A stretch of 64,000 bases of DNA. Origin: Coprococcus eutactus. Its GTDB lineage: Bacteria; Bacillota; Clostridia; Lachnospirales; Lachnospiraceae. Position 1 is the stretch's first letter. The number at the start of each line of letters is the position of its first letter. Made by a program: the position numbers and the translations under genes. The notes beneath the pieces are model-generated. The model was given only the letters and a program-made list of their open reading frames with translations, was not told where the DNA came from and made no database searches. The stretch covers positions 1,038,001-1,102,000 of the forward strand of contig NZ_CP102278.1 of NCBI RefSeq assembly GCF_025149915.1, written 5' to 3'. This document shows, in pieces, positions 9,050 through 17,166 of this stretch.

Positions 9050-9061
9050 TAGGGATTAATT

Positions 9062-9703
9062 ATGGAAAAAGAAAAAAGAAAGGGCAGGACCCTTTTAAAG
9101 ATATTAATAACAACATTATATCTGAGCACCTTTACCTTCGGGGGTGGATACGTCATCGTGTCTCTTATGAAGAAAAAGTTTGTGGATGAAACTCACTGGA
9201 TAGAGCAGGATGAGATGCTCGATCTTGTAGCTATAGCACAGTCGTCGCCTGGGCCTATCGCAGTAAATGGATCGATAGCGGTGGGATATAAATTGTGTGG
9301 TATAGCAGGGGCATTGGTGGCGATAGTCGGAACGATCATTCCGCCATTTGTTATCATATCCATCATATCTTACTGTTACAGCGCGTTCAGGAGCAATTGG
9401 ATGATAAGCCAGATGCTGGAGGGGATGCAGGCAGGTGTTGCTGCGGTTATCGCATCCGTCACATATGATATGGGAGCAGACATAGTAAAGCAGAGGGATG
9501 ATCTGGGGGTATTGGTCATGATAGCTGCATTTGTTGCATCCTACATATTGGAGATAAATGTCGTGTTCATAGTAATTGTCTGTGGACTTGTCGGTGTTTG
9601 TAGAGGACAGCTTGAGAAAAGAAGAGGGCGTGGGCATAAAAAGACAGAGGATACCTCTGACGAAAATCCTGAAAAACGCTCAGGCAAAGGGGGGATGGAA
9701 TAA
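9062..9703 (+). CDS. Chromate transporter, N-terminal-type half (short-chain CHR family)
   Basis: A 213-residue half-size ChrA-family protein with about five to six membrane segments. It contains FGGGYVIVSLMKKKFV and the signature SSPGPIAVNGSIAVGYKLCG. Short-chain CHR proteins are encoded as neighbouring pairs that work together; the partner follows with overlapping stop and start (TAATG at 9701-9705). The natural substrate in gut Firmicutes is uncertain (chromate/sulfate antiport is established only for other members). The last ~25 residues are polar. The ribosome site is weak (AGGGA), and REP R3 sits just upstream. Confidence 0.9.
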   Translation: MEKEKRKGRTLLKILITTLYLSTFTFGGGYVIVSLMKKKFVDETHWIEQDEMLDLVAIAQSSPGPIAVNGSIAVGYKLCGIAGALVAIVGTIIPPFVIISIISYCYSAFRSNWMISQMLEGMQAGVAAVIASVTYDMGADIVKQRDDLGVLVMIAAFVASYILEINVVFIVIVCGLVGVCRGQLEKRRGRGHKKTEDTSDENPEKRSGKGGME

Positions 9704-10275
9704 TGATCTATTTGCAGTTGTTCCTAAGTTTCTTCCAGATAGGACTTTTCAGTTTTGGCGGAGGTTATGCCGCCATGCCGCTTATACAGGGACAGATAGT
9801 GAAAATACATGGGTGGATGACCATGTCAGAGTTCACGGATTTGATCACTATATCCCAGATGACTCCGGGACCTATAGCTGTCAATTCGGCGACATTTGTG
9901 GGGCTACGGGTGGCCGGATATGCCGGTGCGGCGATTGCCACGCTCGGATGTGTACTCCCTTCATGTATTATTGTAACGGTCATAGTCAGGCTGTATCTGA
10001 AATATCGCAAGCAGGATGTTCTTCAGGAGTTTCTCGGCGGTATAAGACCGGCTGTTGTGGCTATGATCGCGTCAGCGGGAGTTTCGATATTCGTGACGGC
10101 GGTCTGGACTGGTATCGATATGATAAGTCTCGCAGGAACTAAGTGGAATCTTGTGGTGATATTTGCAGTGAGTGTTGTTCTGCTCAGAAAATTCAAACTG
10201 AATCCGGTGTGGGTGATGCTGCTTTCCGGTGCGATGCAGGTGCTGTGTGAAGTGGGGACGTTTCTTTTGTCATGA
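9703..10275 (+). CDS. Chromate transporter, second half (short-chain CHR family)
   Basis: A 190-residue partner of the preceding half-transporter, with the family motif FGGGYAAMPLIQGQIV and TPGPIAVNSATFVGLRVAG. Its ATG overlaps the upstream stop by one base, implying translational coupling. The two halves probably assemble with opposite membrane topology, as known for other paired CHR proteins. The final codons (from about residue 184) and the stop at 10273-10275 are formed by a REP-like palindrome (10254-10286), so the C-terminus VGTFLLS is repeat-encoded. Confidence 0.9.
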   Translation: MIYLQLFLSFFQIGLFSFGGGYAAMPLIQGQIVKIHGWMTMSEFTDLITISQMTPGPIAVNSATFVGLRVAGYAGAAIATLGCVLPSCIIVTVIVRLYLKYRKQDVLQEFLGGIRPAVVAMIASAGVSIFVTAVWTGIDMISLAGTKWNLVVIFAVSVVLLRKFKLNPVWVMLLSGAMQVLCEVGTFLLS

Positions 10276-10286
10276 AAAACGTCCCC
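10254..10286. repeat. REP-like palindrome R4 spanning a stop codon
   Basis: GGGGACGTTT pairs perfectly with AAACGTCCCC around a 13-nt loop that contains the stop codon of the upstream transporter. It is more symmetrical than the other units, and its loop (CTTTTGTCATGAA) retains CTTTTGT. It is followed at once by AAAGGAGGT and, 13 nt after its end, by ATG 10300. Confidence 0.8.
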
Positions 10287-10299
10287 AAAGGAGGTCTAG

Positions 10300-10734
10300 A
10301 TGAAGAAGAAAATATTACTGTGTCTGATAGCACAGCTCATATGCTGGAGCATTATGACGCTGTCTGATTACATAGAAGAAACATATAATGATAGTTATAA
10401 TCTGGTCGTTGTATTTGCTGTACCCCTGATATGCGTAATTCTGTATATTATATTCAGAAAATGGATATACGATAATCAGATTGTGCGGCTGAAAGATGTC
10501 GCCATAATCTGTGCGGCGTGGATGATCTGTGGATTGATACTGGGATTTCTGATTGGTGCTCTGGTTATGAATGAAATGTGGATAGTGCCGCAGGCTACAG
10601 GAGGATGGGAGCATCTGCTGAATGGGATCGAATACATGATGTTCGCCATAACACTTGCAGGAATACCATTTGTGGCGGTGGTTCTGATCGAGTCGGTTGT
10701 GGGGATAGTAAAGGTAGTTAGAAAAAGGGCTTGA
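10300..10734 (+). CDS. Small polytopic membrane protein, unknown
   Basis: A 144-residue protein with four hydrophobic segments (about 4-21, 32-49, 65-89 and 112-136). I do not recognise a family. ATG 10300 follows AAAGGAGGTCTAG. It lies 24 nt downstream of the chromate transporter halves and shares their transcript unless the intervening palindrome acts as a terminator. A strong terminator follows at 10783, so it is the last gene of the unit. Confidence 0.7.
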   Translation: MKKKILLCLIAQLICWSIMTLSDYIEETYNDSYNLVVVFAVPLICVILYIIFRKWIYDNQIVRLKDVAIICAAWMICGLILGFLIGALVMNEMWIVPQATGGWEHLLNGIEYMMFAITLAGIPFVAVVLIESVVGIVKVVRKRA

Positions 10735-10782
10735 CGAGAGCTTTGGTAAAGTTGCCCGGCGCAAGTAATAAGTTTTATAATT

Positions 10783-10822
10783 AAATGCTTCATCTGTGAG
10801 AGAATCAGGTGGAGCATTTTTT
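10783..10822 (+). terminator. Intrinsic terminator
   Basis: AAATGCTTCATCTG pairs with CAGGTGGAGCATTT (one G-T wobble and one mismatch) and is followed by TTTTTT. It closes the chromate transporter unit. Confidence 0.8.
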
Positions 10823-10878
10823 ATGCATGGTGGCTAATGGCTTACGCAGGCATATGAATAGTTTATATATCCTATCCC

Positions 10879-10907
10879 TTGACAAAAAGAGAAAATATGA
10901 ATATACT
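10879..10907 (+). promoter_or_regulatory. Sigma-A promoter of the MarR-MATE operon
   Basis: TTGACA at 10879-10884 and TATACT at 10902-10907 with a 17-nt spacer is near consensus. The expected start of transcription is near 10914. Confidence 0.85.
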
Positions 10908-10915
10908 TACCGACG

Positions 10916-10936
10916 ATAATTACCTAAAGTAATTAT
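10916..10936. promoter_or_regulatory. Probable MarR operator
   Basis: A perfect dyad ATAATTAC-CTAAA-GTAATTAT lies just after the -10 box, overlapping the likely transcription start and 49 nt before the MarR start codon. Size and position fit autorepression by the MarR protein encoded next. Confidence 0.7.
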
Positions 10937-10985
10937 ACGAAATAACAATAAAATAATATTTGATAAATTTACAGGAAGGAGAACC

Positions 10986-11435
10986 ATGACAAAGGAAAAG
11001 ATAAAACAGGTTATGGATGCCTGCTACCAGGCTAAAAGGGTTAGGGATATGATGCCCAAGCTGCCAAATGAAGTGACGCCTACCCACATACATTATCTTG
11101 ATGTGATAACTAAGCTGGAGCTTGACGGCGCGGAGGTGAAGGTCAGTGATATAAGTGATGAACTGGGGCTTCCAAGACCAGGAGTGACAAAGACGATAAA
11201 GGATATGGAACGCCTCGGATTTGTGGAAAAGAAGGCTTCAGAGGCGGATGGACGTATTGTTTATATAAGGAGCACTCAGGCTGGCAGAGATCTGGTTGGC
11301 AAATATGTTGACGAGTATTTTACAGGACTGGGGGAGTCTCTTGTCGATATCACAGATGAAGATGCAGATATTATGATAGCGACCATTGAAAAAATTTATG
11401 ATGTTATGAGCAAAAGGAGTCAAGACATAAGATGA
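10986..11435 (+). CDS. MarR family transcriptional regulator
   Basis: A 149-residue winged-helix regulator. The DNA-binding part (about 45-105) includes VSDISDELGLPRPGVTKTIKDMERLGFVEK and a wing ending VYIRSTQAGRD. ATG 10986 follows GGAAGGAGAACC. It overlaps the MATE exporter gene by 4 nt (ATGA), the usual arrangement for a local, ligand-sensing repressor of a drug exporter. A dyad operator over its own promoter (10916-10936) supports autoregulation. The ligand is unknown. Confidence 0.92.
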   Translation: MTKEKIKQVMDACYQAKRVRDMMPKLPNEVTPTHIHYLDVITKLELDGAEVKVSDISDELGLPRPGVTKTIKDMERLGFVEKKASEADGRIVYIRSTQAGRDLVGKYVDEYFTGLGESLVDITDEDADIMIATIEKIYDVMSKRSQDIR

Positions 11436-12790
11436 GTGTACAGGATAAAACAGATTTTACACAGGGAAGTATAATTAGAAAAATGCTCCCATTCATGGGA
11501 CCGATTCTTGGAGCATTGATACTTCAGGCTGCATATGGTGCGGTTGATCTGCTGGTGGTTGGAAGATTCGGTTCAACGGCGGGACTTTCAGCCGTATCAA
11601 CAGGCAGCCAGGTGCTCAATCTGGTTACATTTGTGATAACAGCACTTGCTATGGGTGTCACAGTGCTTATTGCCAGATATATAGGCGAAAAGAACATGGA
11701 TCAGATAGGAGAGCTTCTTGGAGGCGCCACGACCATATTTGCAATACTTGCGGTGGTGCTGGCAGTTGTCATGGTGACGTTTGCAAGACCCTTGTCCGTG
11801 TTGATGCAGGCACCGTCTGAGGCGGTCACTCTTACATCATCGTACGTGAGGATATGCGGAGGCGGAATATTTTTCATTATGGCTTACAATGTGCTCACCG
11901 CGATATTCAGAGGTTTTGGAGACAGCAAATCACCTCTTATATTTGTGTTTGTGGCATGTATAGTAAATGTTATCGGTGACCTTATTCTGGTTGCGGGATG
12001 TCATCTTGACGCTGCGGGTGCAGCCATAGCAACAGTGGTTGCCCAGGCGGTCAGTGTTGTCCTTGCGCTTGTGCTGCTGAAGAAGAAAAAGCTTCCATTT
12101 AAGATAGCAAGAAAAGATTTCAGATTAAACAGACAGTGCAGAAGATTGCTCTCGGTTGGACTTCCGCTTGCAATGCAGGAATTTCTCACGCAGATGTCAT
12201 TTCTAGCGCTGTGTGCATTTATCAATAGACTTGGCCTGGAGGCATCATCCGGATATGGCGTTGCCTGCAAGATAGTCAGCTTTGCCATGCTGGTACCAAG
12301 TTCGCTTATGCAGTCTATGGCTTCATTTGTATCGCAGAATGTTGGAGCTGGAAAAGAGGACAGAGCGAGAAAAGCGATGCTTACCGGTATGGGCATAGGA
12401 CTCTCTGTCGGCGTGGTGGTATTCATTGGCGTGTGGTTCTTTGGTGACAAACTGACATCAATCTTTACCACTGACGCGGCTGTTATACAGAGGGGCTTCG
12501 AGTACCTGAGGGGCTTTGCACCTGAGACTATACTTACCGCGGTGCTGTTCAGCATGATAGGATATTTCAATGGACATGAGAAGTCACTATGGGTCATGAT
12601 ACAGGGACTTATCCAGACATTGCTCGTTAGACTGCCTCTTGCCTATTACATGAGTATACAGCCGGATGCGAGCCTTACAAATATAGGACTTGCAGCGCCG
12701 ATAGCAACATGCGCAGGTATTGTGCTGAATGTCATATTCTATATGGCTATGTCAGAAAATAAGAAAAAAGCGAAAGAACAGAAAGCATAG
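11432..12790 (+). CDS. MATE family efflux transporter
   Basis: A 452-residue protein with about 12 membrane segments in two related halves, belonging to the NorM/DinF-type MATE exporters that expel cationic drugs or metabolites using Na+ or H+ gradients. The opening FTQGSIIRKMLPFMGPILG and the internal repeat LSVGLPLAMQEFL are typical. It is translationally coupled to the MarR regulator. Its length is normal and no defect is seen. Confidence 0.93.
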   Translation: MSVQDKTDFTQGSIIRKMLPFMGPILGALILQAAYGAVDLLVVGRFGSTAGLSAVSTGSQVLNLVTFVITALAMGVTVLIARYIGEKNMDQIGELLGGATTIFAILAVVLAVVMVTFARPLSVLMQAPSEAVTLTSSYVRICGGGIFFIMAYNVLTAIFRGFGDSKSPLIFVFVACIVNVIGDLILVAGCHLDAAGAAIATVVAQAVSVVLALVLLKKKKLPFKIARKDFRLNRQCRRLLSVGLPLAMQEFLTQMSFLALCAFINRLGLEASSGYGVACKIVSFAMLVPSSLMQSMASFVSQNVGAGKEDRARKAMLTGMGIGLSVGVVVFIGVWFFGDKLTSIFTTDAAVIQRGFEYLRGFAPETILTAVLFSMIGYFNGHEKSLWVMIQGLIQTLLVRLPLAYYMSIQPDASLTNIGLAAPIATCAGIVLNVIFYMAMSENKKKAKEQKA

Positions 12791-12827
12791 TTGAAAGTAT
12801 GCTATACATGGCGAGAAAGCTCAGAGT

Positions 12828-12854
12828 GGATATTTGTTGTATTGACAAATATCC
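12828..12854 (+). terminator. Hairpin, possible weak terminator
   Basis: GGATATTTGT pairs with ACAAATATCC around a 7-nt loop 38 nt after the MATE stop. There is no clear T run (TTATGC), so termination is uncertain. Confidence 0.4.
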
Positions 12855-12866
12855 TTATGCACTATA

Positions 12867-12900
12867 CAATATCGTTATATGATATCGATAAATGATATTG
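12867..12900. promoter_or_regulatory. Dyad upstream of PadR gene, candidate operator
   Basis: CAATATC at 12867-12873 and GATATTG at 12894-12900 form an inverted pair, with a nested ATATC-N7-GATAT at 12869-12885. They lie 18-50 nt before the PadR start codon. PadR proteins often bind such AT-rich dyads at their own promoter. Confidence 0.45.
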
Positions 12901-12918
12901 AGAAAGAGAAGTGATATT

Positions 12919-13236
12919 ATGCCAAAGAAAGCTATGGATATTCTGACGGAATCCATGTTTTATGTGCTTATGGCATTCTCAAAAGGCCCGATGTGTGGGA
13001 TAGATGTGGCAGATTATATAGAGGAGAGAACCGGTGGAAGGGTAAAGATCGGGCCGGCGACTCTGTACACTATACTGGGAAAGTTTGAGAAGGAAAAGTG
13101 GATAAGGGAAATTGAGGTGGAAGGCCGTAAGCGAACATACAGCATCACAGATAAGGGTATATCTGCATATGAGCAGGAAGTGGAAAGACTTAGAATGTGT
13201 GTGCGGGATGCTGAAGATGCAGCAGATGAAATGTAG
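12919..13236 (+). CDS. PadR family transcriptional regulator
   Basis: A 105-residue winged-helix regulator of the short PadR class. The motif GPMCGIDVADYIEERTGG followed by GPATLYTILGKFEKEKWI is diagnostic. The start is ATG 12919 after AGAAGTGA; the in-frame ATG at 12892 lies further from it. It precedes a DUF2812 membrane protein by 59 nt, a standard pairing in Clostridia in which the PadR protein controls its neighbour. Confidence 0.92.
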   Translation: MPKKAMDILTESMFYVLMAFSKGPMCGIDVADYIEERTGGRVKIGPATLYTILGKFEKEKWIREIEVEGRKRTYSITDKGISAYEQEVERLRMCVRDAEDAADEM

Positions 13237-13295
13237 AGATTCATTTGCAGCGGAGTGCGGACTATTCACAAAAAATTTATATGGAGGACTCAAAG

Positions 13296-14504
13296 ATGGT
13301 GGAGAAAAAAGATACAAAAAGTGTGCACCGCATCATACCATGTCCGGATTATGATGTGACCGGAGTTGAGTGCTGGCTCTCATATATGGCGGAGCGGGGG
13401 TATATCTTGCGGGATGGTGGAGTGTTCCGTGGAATAGCTGCGTTTGACAGGTGCGAACCTAAAAAGGTGAGGTATAGGTTGCAGCCGGCTCAGAAAGGAT
13501 TCGTGATATATGACAACGACGGACCAAGTGATGATGAGGTGGAGCTGAACGGCGCTTTTGGATGGAAGTACGTGGCAAAGTATGGAGTATTTAATATATA
13601 CAGAGCAGATGATATGGATGCCAGGGAGATGGACACAGACACTGAGGTCCAGGCGATGGCGATGAATTCGCTGCATAGAAGTCAGAGGTTTAACATAATA
13701 TGGATGTCCATCTGGATAATAGTATATCTTGCAATTGTCTTTACAAGTCAGCCGTTCCTATCGATGGTAAACAGAGGAAGCCTGATAAGTATTGCCCTCG
13801 TATTGTGCGTGATCATATTTATAGTGACCGGTCTGGTTAAGGCTGTGAGTCTGTACAGGCTCCGCAGAAAAATACTTGATGGGGATAGTCTGGGTTCGGG
13901 TACAAACTGGAGAAGAGGCGCCAGAATATACACAGTAAAGGCCGTTGTTGGAATAATTGCATATGTGGCAATGATAGTGTTTGGATGTATGTTTATACTG
14001 AGTGATGGCGTAGACAGAAACCAGATGCCGCTTTCCGAATATCAGGGAGAAGTTCCGTTTCAGACAATAACAGATCTGGTATCCTGCAGCGATATTCAGA
14101 AGGTAGATAACGTGGACGATGATGTGAATACGATCAGCAAATGGTCTGATATTCTGTGGCCTGAAAATTACAAGGTTTATGAGTATGGTGATATAGTTTA
14201 CACAGATGGAAATATATGTCATGGTGGATTGGTGATAACCTATCATGAGGCAAAGAATGAATGGCTGGCAAATAAGCTTTATCAGGCTTATGTGCAGAGG
14301 GCAAAGCATCAGTCTGACTATGAGAAAATTGATATGAAGATAGCTGGGCTGGATGATGTAGATGCTTACTGGGACGGATCAGAGAGCGTGGTCATGAGAA
14401 AAGGAAGGAGACTTATAGTAGCCAGTTTCTACATGAGCGGCGAGAACAGACATGAGGGAGATCTGGAGGAATGGGCTGGCTGCATTGCGGTGAGTCTGGA
14501 ATAA
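13296..14504 (+). CDS. DUF2812 domain-containing membrane protein
   Basis: A 402-residue protein whose N-terminal domain (about 12-110) matches DUF2812, including an ECWLSYMAERGYIL-like helix. Membrane segments lie at about 125-143, 150-172 and 208-232, followed by a ~170-residue outer domain. The start is ATG 13296, eight bases after GGAGG; upstream in-frame codons at 13245 and 13281 are less well placed. DUF2812 genes typically follow a PadR gene, as here. The function is not known; a role in sensing envelope stress is only a guess from context. Confidence 0.85.
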   Translation: MVEKKDTKSVHRIIPCPDYDVTGVECWLSYMAERGYILRDGGVFRGIAAFDRCEPKKVRYRLQPAQKGFVIYDNDGPSDDEVELNGAFGWKYVAKYGVFNIYRADDMDAREMDTDTEVQAMAMNSLHRSQRFNIIWMSIWIIVYLAIVFTSQPFLSMVNRGSLISIALVLCVIIFIVTGLVKAVSLYRLRRKILDGDSLGSGTNWRRGARIYTVKAVVGIIAYVAMIVFGCMFILSDGVDRNQMPLSEYQGEVPFQTITDLVSCSDIQKVDNVDDDVNTISKWSDILWPENYKVYEYGDIVYTDGNICHGGLVITYHEAKNEWLANKLYQAYVQRAKHQSDYEKIDMKIAGLDDVDAYWDGSESVVMRKGRRLIVASFYMSGENRHEGDLEEWAGCIAVSLE

Positions 14505-14530
14505 AGAGAAATTCTTACGCGACTAATACA

Positions 14531-14563
14531 GGGGACACTCCTCGTGACAGAAGGAACGTCCCC
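14531..14563. repeat. REP copy R5
   Basis: Unit GGGGACACTCCTCGTGACAG...GAACGTCCCC, with GGGGAC/GTCCCC and TCCT/AGGA pairing around two A-C mismatches. It starts 26 nt after the DUF2812 stop. This is the cleanest copy. Confidence 0.9.
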
Positions 14564-14580
14564 ATTAAACATTTACAATT

Positions 14581-14624
14581 TAGCCACGTTATAGTATATT
14601 AGAATTTGTATGCGTGGCTATTTT
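14581..14624 (+). terminator. Possible terminator between two REP copies
   Basis: TAGCCACG at 14581-14588 pairs with CGTGGCTA at 14613-14620 and is followed by TTTT. The loop is long (24 nt), and a second GTGGCT copy at 14625 could pair instead, so the call is weak. Confidence 0.4.
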
Positions 14625-14661
14625 GTGGCTGCACTATAATATATAGGAAGAAATAATACAG

Positions 14662-14694
14662 AGGGACACTCTTCGTTACAAAAGGAACGTCCCC
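14662..14694. repeat. REP copy R6, abutting the ychF ribosome site
   Basis: Unit AGGGACACTCTTCG...AAAAGGAACGTCCCC in the same orientation as R3 and R5. It is followed directly by AAGGAGGTATAC and ATG 14707, so it ends 12 nt before the start codon. Confidence 0.9.
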
Positions 14695-14706
14695 AAGGAG
14701 GTATAC

Positions 14707-15804
14707 ATGAAATTAGGTATCGTAGGACTCCCAAACGTGGGAAAGAGTACACTTTTCAATTCACTTACAAAGGCAGGAGCGGAATCAGCTAACTATCCGT
14801 TCTGTACAATAGATCCAAACGTAGGTATCGTTGCAGTACCGGACGAGAGACTGGACAGGCTCACAGAGATGTATAACTCTGCAAAGACAACACCTGCTGT
14901 TATAGAATTTGTAGATATCGCTGGTCTTGTAAAGGGCGCGTCAAAGGGTGAAGGACTTGGCAACCAGTTCCTTGCAAATATCAGAGAGGTTGATGCCATC
15001 GTTCACGTTGTAAGATGCTTTGAGGATACAAATGTCATCCATGTTGACGGTTCCGTAGATCCGATCAGAGATATAGAGACCATCAATCTGGAGCTGATCT
15101 TCTCAGATATAGAGGTGCTTGACAGAAGGATCGCCAAGACCATCAGAGGCGCGAGAAACGACAAGATGCTTGCGAAGGAGCTTGACTTCCAGCAGAGGAT
15201 CAAGGCTCATCTTGAGGATGGCAAGCTTGCAAAGACCATCGAGGTCACAGATGAGGACGAGCAGGCATGGATAGAGGAGTACAACCTTCTCACATGGAAG
15301 CCTGTTATATTTGCAGCAAATGTAGGTGAGGACGACATAGCAGATGACGGTGCGTCGAATGAAAACGTACAGAAGGTAAAGGCGTATGCAAAGGACTTCG
15401 ATGCAGAGGTATTTGTAGTATGTGCACAGATAGAGCAGGAACTTGCAGAGCTTGACGATGAGGAGAAGAAGATGTTCCTCGAGGATCTCGGAGTTAAAGA
15501 GTCTGGTCTTGACAAGCTTATCAAGGCAAGCTACTCACTTCTCGGTCTTATCAGTTATCTGACAGCCGGAGAGACGGAGTCAAGGGCATGGACCATCAAG
15601 AAGGGAACAAAGGCACCTGGAGCAGCCGGCAAGATCCACTCAGACTTTGAGAGAGGATTTATCAAGGCTGAGGTCGTAAGCTACAAGGATCTCATGGACT
15701 GCGGAAGTATGCTTGCAGCTAAGGAGAAGGGTCTTGTTAGACAGGAAGGCAAGGAATATGTGGTTGAGGATGGAGATGTGATTCTCTTCAAGTTTAATGT
15801 ATAG
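14707..15804 (+). CDS. ychF: Redox-regulated ATPase YchF (OBG-family)
   Basis: A 365-residue protein of the Obg/YchF family, an ATP-binding (not GTP) ribosome-associated regulator. The P-loop GLPNVGKST is at residues 6-14, followed by NYPFCTIDPNVG (switch I area) and a DIAGLVKGASKGEGLGNQFL G3 region. A C-terminal TGS domain (about 280-363) contains TAGETESRAWTIKKGTKAP. Length matches the family. ATG 14707 follows AAGGAGGTATAC, which itself abuts REP copy R6. Confidence 0.97.
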   Translation: MKLGIVGLPNVGKSTLFNSLTKAGAESANYPFCTIDPNVGIVAVPDERLDRLTEMYNSAKTTPAVIEFVDIAGLVKGASKGEGLGNQFLANIREVDAIVHVVRCFEDTNVIHVDGSVDPIRDIETINLELIFSDIEVLDRRIAKTIRGARNDKMLAKELDFQQRIKAHLEDGKLAKTIEVTDEDEQAWIEEYNLLTWKPVIFAANVGEDDIADDGASNENVQKVKAYAKDFDAEVFVVCAQIEQELAELDDEEKKMFLEDLGVKESGLDKLIKASYSLLGLISYLTAGETESRAWTIKKGTKAPGAAGKIHSDFERGFIKAEVVSYKDLMDCGSMLAAKEKGLVRQEGKEYVVEDGDVILFKFNV

Positions 15805-15848
15805 AGAAGTCATGTGGTTACATACGGAATAAAGGAGGATGTAATGAT

Positions 15849-16961
15849 ATGACTCAGATATCAGAATATTTTAGAAATATATTTTTCCCAAATCTCGGGA
15901 TAACGCTTAAGAATATAGGCGACCATATCAGTATAGGAAGCTTTGAGATAAGATTCTACGGGATCATCATCATGATAGGTTTCCTGCTGGCGTATGTGCT
16001 TGTCACAAAAGAGGCGAAGAGAACCGGGCAGAATCCTGAGACATATCTGGATTTTATACTGATACTCATAATCCCGGCGATACTTGGCGCAAGACTTTAC
16101 TATATACTGTTCAGGCTTGACCAATATATTGTGAAGGGCGATGCGGGGGCAACCATCAAGGCGATGCTCAACATTCGAGGTGGCGGTCTTGCCATATACG
16201 GAGGAATCATAGCCGGAATCATCACGGCGGTCATCTTCTGTAAAGTGAGAAAAGTTAATTTTGTTCTCATGGCTGATACTGCCACGTTTGGAATACTTAT
16301 CGGACAGATACTTGGAAGATTTGGAAACTTCTTCAACAGGGAGGCATTTGGCGCATATACGAACAGCAAGATGGCCATGGCAATCCCACTTGATTATTAC
16401 AGATCAGAAGGAAATCTTGACTATCTGGAGAGAACTGGTGTTATAACCCAGAAGATGCTTGACAATGTGGTGAATATAGATGGCATGGACTGTATAACGG
16501 TTCATCCAACATTCTTGTACGAGTCTCTGTGGAACCTGATACTGCTTGTTTTCTTATTTATATATAGAAAGCACAAGAAATTCAAAGGAGAGTTTGCGCT
16601 TATATATGTGGGAGGTTATGGCCTTGGAAGATTCATCATTGAGGGACTCAGAAGTGATTCTCTGATGATAGGCAGCACAGGAATCAAAGTATCCCAGGCG
16701 CTTGCACTTGTCTGTTTCATAGCGGCGGTTATCCTGCTTGTTATAAACTATGTAAAGTGTGCGAAGAATGGCTGGCCTGCAGTGGAGATAAGTGGAACGG
16801 ATGACCAGCACGTGGAGACAAGTGGAACTGAGAGCCGATCGGTGGAGACCGATAGTGCCAAGAAGCAGCCGGTGGAGGACAGTGGAGCTGAGAGTCAGCC
16901 GGTGGAGGCTGGTGGAACAGAAACTCTAAAAGCCCACGAAAAAAATAGAGAAAACAAGTAA
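15849..16961 (+). CDS. lgt: Prolipoprotein diacylglyceryl transferase with extended C-terminal tail
   Basis: A membrane enzyme that moves a diacylglyceryl group from phosphatidylglycerol to the lipobox cysteine of prolipoproteins, the first step in lipoprotein maturation. The Lgt signature appears as GRFGNFFNREAFG, with HPTFLYESLWN and the C-terminal GLGRFIIEGLRSDSL. About seven membrane segments span residues 25-305. At 370 residues it is about 80-100 longer than usual. The extra sequence (from about 313) is a polar tail with degenerate ~12-residue repeats of the form SGTES-x-x-VE. ATG 15849 follows AAAGGAGG; it lies 44 nt behind ychF and is probably co-transcribed. Confidence 0.96.
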   Translation: MTQISEYFRNIFFPNLGITLKNIGDHISIGSFEIRFYGIIIMIGFLLAYVLVTKEAKRTGQNPETYLDFILILIIPAILGARLYYILFRLDQYIVKGDAGATIKAMLNIRGGGLAIYGGIIAGIITAVIFCKVRKVNFVLMADTATFGILIGQILGRFGNFFNREAFGAYTNSKMAMAIPLDYYRSEGNLDYLERTGVITQKMLDNVVNIDGMDCITVHPTFLYESLWNLILLVFLFIYRKHKKFKGEFALIYVGGYGLGRFIIEGLRSDSLMIGSTGIKVSQALALVCFIAAVILLVINYVKCAKNGWPAVEISGTDDQHVETSGTESRSVETDSAKKQPVEDSGAESQPVEAGGTETLKAHEKNRENK

Positions 16962-17030
16962 ATTGACGCTGATTTTTGCTCATATGTAAAACGATCATAA
17001 TCAAATATATATTAGAAAATAACATATATT

Positions 17031-17077
17031 AGGGCAGATTCCCCACACAGTGGAGAAAAACTGGGATTTGCCCCCAC
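17031..17077 (+). other. Hairpin-forming stretch between lgt and its terminator
   Basis: GGGCAGATTCCC can pair imperfectly with GGGATTTGCCC, and AGTGG can alternatively pair with CCACT further on. The two pairings are mutually exclusive and precede the intrinsic terminator at 17081. The ~395-nt gap to mraZ holds this, the terminator and the mraZ promoter; no gene is seen. Confidence 0.35.
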
Positions 17078-17080
17078 TAC

Positions 17081-17132
17081 AAAAAAGCCTGTAGATTTAA
17101 CATGAAAAAGTGTTGAATCTACAGGCTTTTTT
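17081..17132 (+). terminator. Intrinsic terminator after lgt
   Basis: AAAAAAGCCTGTAGATT pairs with AATCTACAGGCTTTTTT, a 17-bp stem including the A/T runs, with an 18-nt loop. Confidence 0.92.
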
Positions 17133-17166
17133 ATGCTTTTGCGCACAGTTTTTTTGTATAACAGGG

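Larger units (their letters stand above)
8419..9061. other. Gene-free AT-rich stretch between RAYT and chromate transporter
   Basis: This 640-nt gap holds no convincing gene. From 8440 to 8740 it is AT-rich with a palindromic core AACGATCGTT at 8660-8669. It then carries a duplicated REP half and a full REP (8743-8816) and another REP (9018-9049). A 60-codon frame at 8877-9059 has no ribosome site and ends inside the last REP, so it is not called. Confidence 0.6.

Noticed and set aside
8877..9059. 60-codon frame upstream of the chromate transporter
   Set aside because: No ribosome site, and its end is made by the REP copy R3; composition is that of the AT-rich gap.
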